From: Candidatus Poribacteria bacterium
GTDB taxonomy: Bacteria; Poribacteria; WGA-4E; WGA-3G
Assembly (NCBI GenBank): GCA_009835515.1
Contig: VXXH01000210.1
Coordinates: 1-8,501 of the forward strand
Length of the DNA: 8,501 nucleotides
Direction: 5' to 3'
The notes under the pieces are model-generated. The model worked only from the letters and a program-made list of their open reading frames with translations, made no database searches and was not told the DNA's origin. Every line of letters starts with the position of its first letter. The stretch's first letter is position 1. The position numbers were made by a program, and so were the translations under genes. Of this stretch, positions 6,522 through 8,501 are shown piece by piece.

Positions 6522-7897
6522 ATGATGCCGATCGCGTTGACCGTTGCGTCTCAGTATGGGATGTAACAACCGGTGAACGCATCTCACACTTCTCATGGCA
6601 TAGTGATTGGGTAGATGTCGTAACCTTTTCGCCGTGTGGTGAATTTCTTCTGTCAAGTAGTAGAGATAATAGCCTGCGTGTGTGGGATATTGCAAACGGC
6701 ACGCAAACGGAGATTTATAACGAGTTTGGAAGCGCCTGGAAGCAGCCGTTCTATTCACCGAAAGGCACACTATTCACTGCTGTGTTCGGTGGGACTGGCG
6801 CGACCCAGACCATTGAAATATGGAATGTTGAACGCCGTGAAAAACTACAAGTACTTGAATTTCCGGTAGGAAGCATTGGCGCGGAATGGTTTTTCAAATG
6901 TCCACAGTTGGCTATCGCTTATGCCCTGTCTAATAAACGATCAGATGGCAAGACACAAACATTCCCGACACTTGATGAGCCTAACTTTCCGGGGCCCGAT
7001 CCGAAGGTGGTCTGGTTGGACGATCAAACCCTCGCAAGTAAGCGGCTTGGGAGGGGTATCGCTGCGGTCGGCATCGCATTATGGGATGTTGAAAGTAAAC
7101 GGATACAAGAGACACTGGTTGAAGATAAATTTATCCATTCTTTTACTGTTTTACCTTGTGGGGACGTTTTAGGCACTGACCTCAAGAGAGTCTCCAAGGT
7201 GTGGAATACCAGCAAACCCGACGCACCTATTGCCGAATTCACAGCATCTACGGAACCTCCAAATTGGGCGCGGCACGAAGTGTTCGCTCCGACAGGCAAT
7301 CAGATCGCAATGGGGAGCAGAGAAGGCACACTCTATGTATGGAATTTCCAGCACCCAGAGGCGCCAACATTGCTTACCGGACATACCGGTCACATCAGGG
7401 CATTAGCGTTTTCACCAGATGGGAGACAACTCGCAAGTGGGTCAGATGACGAGACTGCTCGTCTGTGGGACGTTAAATCAGGCGAAGAAATTGCCACACT
7501 GCCTCTGGACGCACCTCACACAATTATGGGAATCGCGTTCTCACCTTGTGGCAAGATAATTGCTGGCGGAATGGACAACGAAATTCGCTTCTGGTGCGCT
7601 GAGCAACTGACGACGTTACGCACAATCCGGCAACCTGAAAACAATCACCGAACGTATGCGCTTGCCTTTTCGCCTTGTGGAAAATATCTCGCCTCCGGCA
7701 CTTGGTGGCAGCAGGGAATGGAGAAGATGGCAATCCGTTTATGGGAAGTTGCCACCGCAGAGAATATCCATACCTTCTGGGGACATACATCAGACGTACA
7801 ATCCTTGGCGTTTTCACCCGATGGCACGTTACTGGCAAGTGGCGGTTTTGATGGCACAATCCTGCTGTGGGATGTCAAATCCTTTATAGACGTTTAA
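6518..7897 (+). CDS. WD40 beta-propeller protein, C-terminal part (continuation after frameshift)
   Basis: This frame carries the last ten or so blades. It can be read formally from TTG 6518, but coding character extends back to about 6419, and 6518 falls in the middle of a blade with no ribosome site. It is therefore not an independent gene. Numbering from 6518, recognisable blades include DVVTFSPCGEF (33), ALAFSPDGRQLASGSDDETA (295) with RLWDVKSGEE, GIAFSPCGKI (338), ALAFSPCGKY (381) and SLAFSPDGTLLASGGFDGTI (429) with LLWDVKSF. Three or four middle blades are divergent. Four blades carry Cys in the usual SPDG turn (C40, C214, C344, C387). The gene ends with tandem stops TAA TAG. With the N-terminal part the intact product would be about 687 residues and roughly 14 blades, enough for two seven-bladed propellers. 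Confidence 0.85.
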   Translation: MNDADRVDRCVSVWDVTTGERISHFSWHSDWVDVVTFSPCGEFLLSSSRDNSLRVWDIANGTQTEIYNEFGSAWKQPFYSPKGTLFTAVFGGTGATQTIEIWNVERREKLQVLEFPVGSIGAEWFFKCPQLAIAYALSNKRSDGKTQTFPTLDEPNFPGPDPKVVWLDDQTLASKRLGRGIAAVGIALWDVESKRIQETLVEDKFIHSFTVLPCGDVLGTDLKRVSKVWNTSKPDAPIAEFTASTEPPNWARHEVFAPTGNQIAMGSREGTLYVWNFQHPEAPTLLTGHTGHIRALAFSPDGRQLASGSDDETARLWDVKSGEEIATLPLDAPHTIMGIAFSPCGKIIAGGMDNEIRFWCAEQLTTLRTIRQPENNHRTYALAFSPCGKYLASGTWWQQGMEKMAIRLWEVATAENIHTFWGHTSDVQSLAFSPDGTLLASGGFDGTILLWDVKSFIDV

Positions 7898-7929
7898 TAG
7901 GGGCAACGGTGTAGTGAAAAGCGAGTGCT

Positions 7930-7934
7930 GGAGG
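7930..7934 (+). promoter_or_regulatory. Shine-Dalgarno site supporting a TTG start
   Basis: GGAGG lies 7 nt before the TTG at 7942, which is ideal spacing. No in-frame ATG lies near the beginning of the conserved RNHCP-type domain. The site therefore makes TTG the likely initiation codon. Confidence 0.7.
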
Positions 7935-7941
7935 ACTTCAC

Positions 7942-8247
7942 TTGAACAAAAAATTCCAGCGTTGTATTGAAGATTTCACCTGCGCGCATTGTGGTACTGC
8001 TGTTAAGGGGGACGGTTACACCAATCACTGCCCAGAATGCCTCTGGAGCCAGCATGTTGACGTGAATCCCGGCGACCGATCCGCATCCTGTTGTGGGTTG
8101 ATGGAACCGGTAGGGTTTACTGTAAAGCACGGCAATTATATCCTGACACACCGCTGTACGACTTGCGGCATAGAGAAAAAGAACAAGACCTCAAAAAATG
8201 ATAACTTTGAAGCCATCCTTAGTCTACAAGGAGAATTAAATGTCTAA
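7942..8247 (+). CDS. RNHCP-domain small zinc-ribbon protein
   Basis: This 101-residue cytoplasmic protein matches the small RNHCP family, named for an Arg-Asn-His-Cys-Pro motif. Here the motif is TNHCPECLWSQHVD (27-40), with Thr in place of Arg. Other family-like phrases are FTCAHCG (12-18), NPGDRSASCCGLMEPVGF (42-59) and THRCTTCG (69-76) followed by a basic stretch and NDNFEAIL. The pairs C14/C17, C30/C33 and C72/C75 form three CxxC knuckles that probably bind zinc. The molecular function of the family is not known to me; nucleic-acid or protein binding would be a guess. Translation starts at TTG with a strong ribosome site. The gene begins 44 nt after the WD40 stop, and its last 8 nt overlap the next gene, so the latter two are likely co-translated. 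Confidence 0.85.
   Translation: MNKKFQRCIEDFTCAHCGTAVKGDGYTNHCPECLWSQHVDVNPGDRSASCCGLMEPVGFTVKHGNYILTHRCTTCGIEKKNKTSKNDNFEAILSLQGELNV
8228..8233 (+). promoter_or_regulatory. Shine-Dalgarno site for the coiled-coil gene
   Basis: AAGGAG lies inside the 3' end of the RNHCP gene, 6 nt before the ATG at 8240. Its strength and spacing identify a real gene start even though the reading frame has no stop before the window ends. Confidence 0.75.
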
Positions 8248-8501
8248 AAAAGGAATTCTTGCAGTTATAGCTATTGGTATTGCTGGTGTTGCTGCCATCG
8301 TGCTGGCGGTACTACTCCATTTAGTTTCGAGTAATTTTGAACAGACGCAAGCTGAATTGGCTACGACTAAAGCGACATTGCAAGAAACTGAAACTGCCAA
8401 AACCGATCTGGAAAAGAAGTTAGCTGAAACCCAAAATACACTGTCCGAAACCCAAAGCACACTGGCGGAGGCGCGCTCGGAACTCAGCCGGACGCAAGAG
8501 A
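8240..8501 (+). CDS. membrane-anchored coiled-coil protein, 5' part only
   Basis: The frame runs from ATG 8240 off the window, so at least 87 residues are visible and the end is missing. After the short basic start MSKKG comes one hydrophobic segment of about 22 residues (ILAVIAIGIAGVAAIVLAVL is its core). This is either a membrane anchor or an uncleaved signal sequence, since no clear cleavage or lipobox motif is seen. From about residue 36 the sequence becomes a regular heptad coiled coil with Leu at one core position: LATTKAT, LQETETA, LAETQNT, LSETQST, LAEARSE. The positive N-terminus suggests the coil lies outside the cytoplasm. It overlaps the RNHCP gene by 8 nt. No function is recognisable from the visible part. 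Confidence 0.85.
   Translation, partial: MSKKGILAVIAIGIAGVAAIVLAVLLHLVSSNFEQTQAELATTKATLQETETAKTDLEKKLAETQNTLSETQSTLAEARSELSRTQE
8423..8464 (+). repeat. 21-bp in-frame tandem repeat in the coiled-coil gene
   Basis: Two adjacent 21-nt units (8423-8443 and 8444-8464) match at 17 of 21 positions, sharing GAAACCCAAA and ACACTG. Each encodes one heptad (AETQNTL, SETQSTL). The repeat explains how the coil could grow or shrink by whole heptads through slippage. Confidence 0.65.

Noticed and set aside
8236..8460. A 74-codon minus-strand frame at the window end
   Set aside because: It is antisense to the coiled-coil gene, which has a strong ribosome site and clear heptads.

Overview
The window reads as a fragment of a free-standing bacterial chromosome or metagenome contig of moderate G+C. 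All supported genes lie on the plus strand. The most telling taxonomic hint is a large WD40 protein that opens with an LPEGA..RFGKG phrase followed by SPDG blades. From memory this style is common in Candidatus Poribacteria (sponge-associated and marine lineages). That assignment is an inference from protein style and gene content, not something the sequence proves.

Layout. (1) 62-1640: a consensus-like sigma70 promoter and a 491-residue protein related to anthranilate phosphoribosyltransferase. It has an apparently doubled helical N-terminal domain and altered active-site motifs. (2) 1761-3906: a likely promoter, a TIM-barrel sugar phosphate isomerase/epimerase-like gene, and a BioF-type PLP enzyme that starts 3 nt after it, so the pair is probably translationally coupled. 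(3) 4022-5758: a strong extended -10 promoter, a small cupin, and an M20 (ArgE/DapE-type) metallohydrolase 21 nt downstream. (4) 5835-7897: a WD40-repeat gene of about 14 blades (two seven-bladed propellers), split by a single-base frameshift in the fourth blade. (5) 7942 to the window end: a small zinc-ribbon RNHCP-domain protein that begins with TTG, overlapping by 8 nt a membrane-anchored coiled-coil protein that runs off the window.

How they may work together. Three small transcription units with recognisable promoters carry metabolic enzymes: a GT3-fold protein, isomerase + BioF, and cupin + M20. Nothing in the sequence ties them into one pathway. The WD40/RNHCP/coiled-coil group has no catalytic member in view. 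I see no tRNA, rRNA, CRISPR array, transposase or phage gene.

The most interesting items are the WD40 frameshift, which restoring one T would repair. Next is a pair of GC-rich palindromes exactly 120 bp (one blade) apart that differ by a pairing-preserving double change. Third is the unusual domain architecture of the TrpD-like protein. Two intergenic gaps also hold short degenerate repeats. I found no clear evidence for a wholly new multi-gene system.
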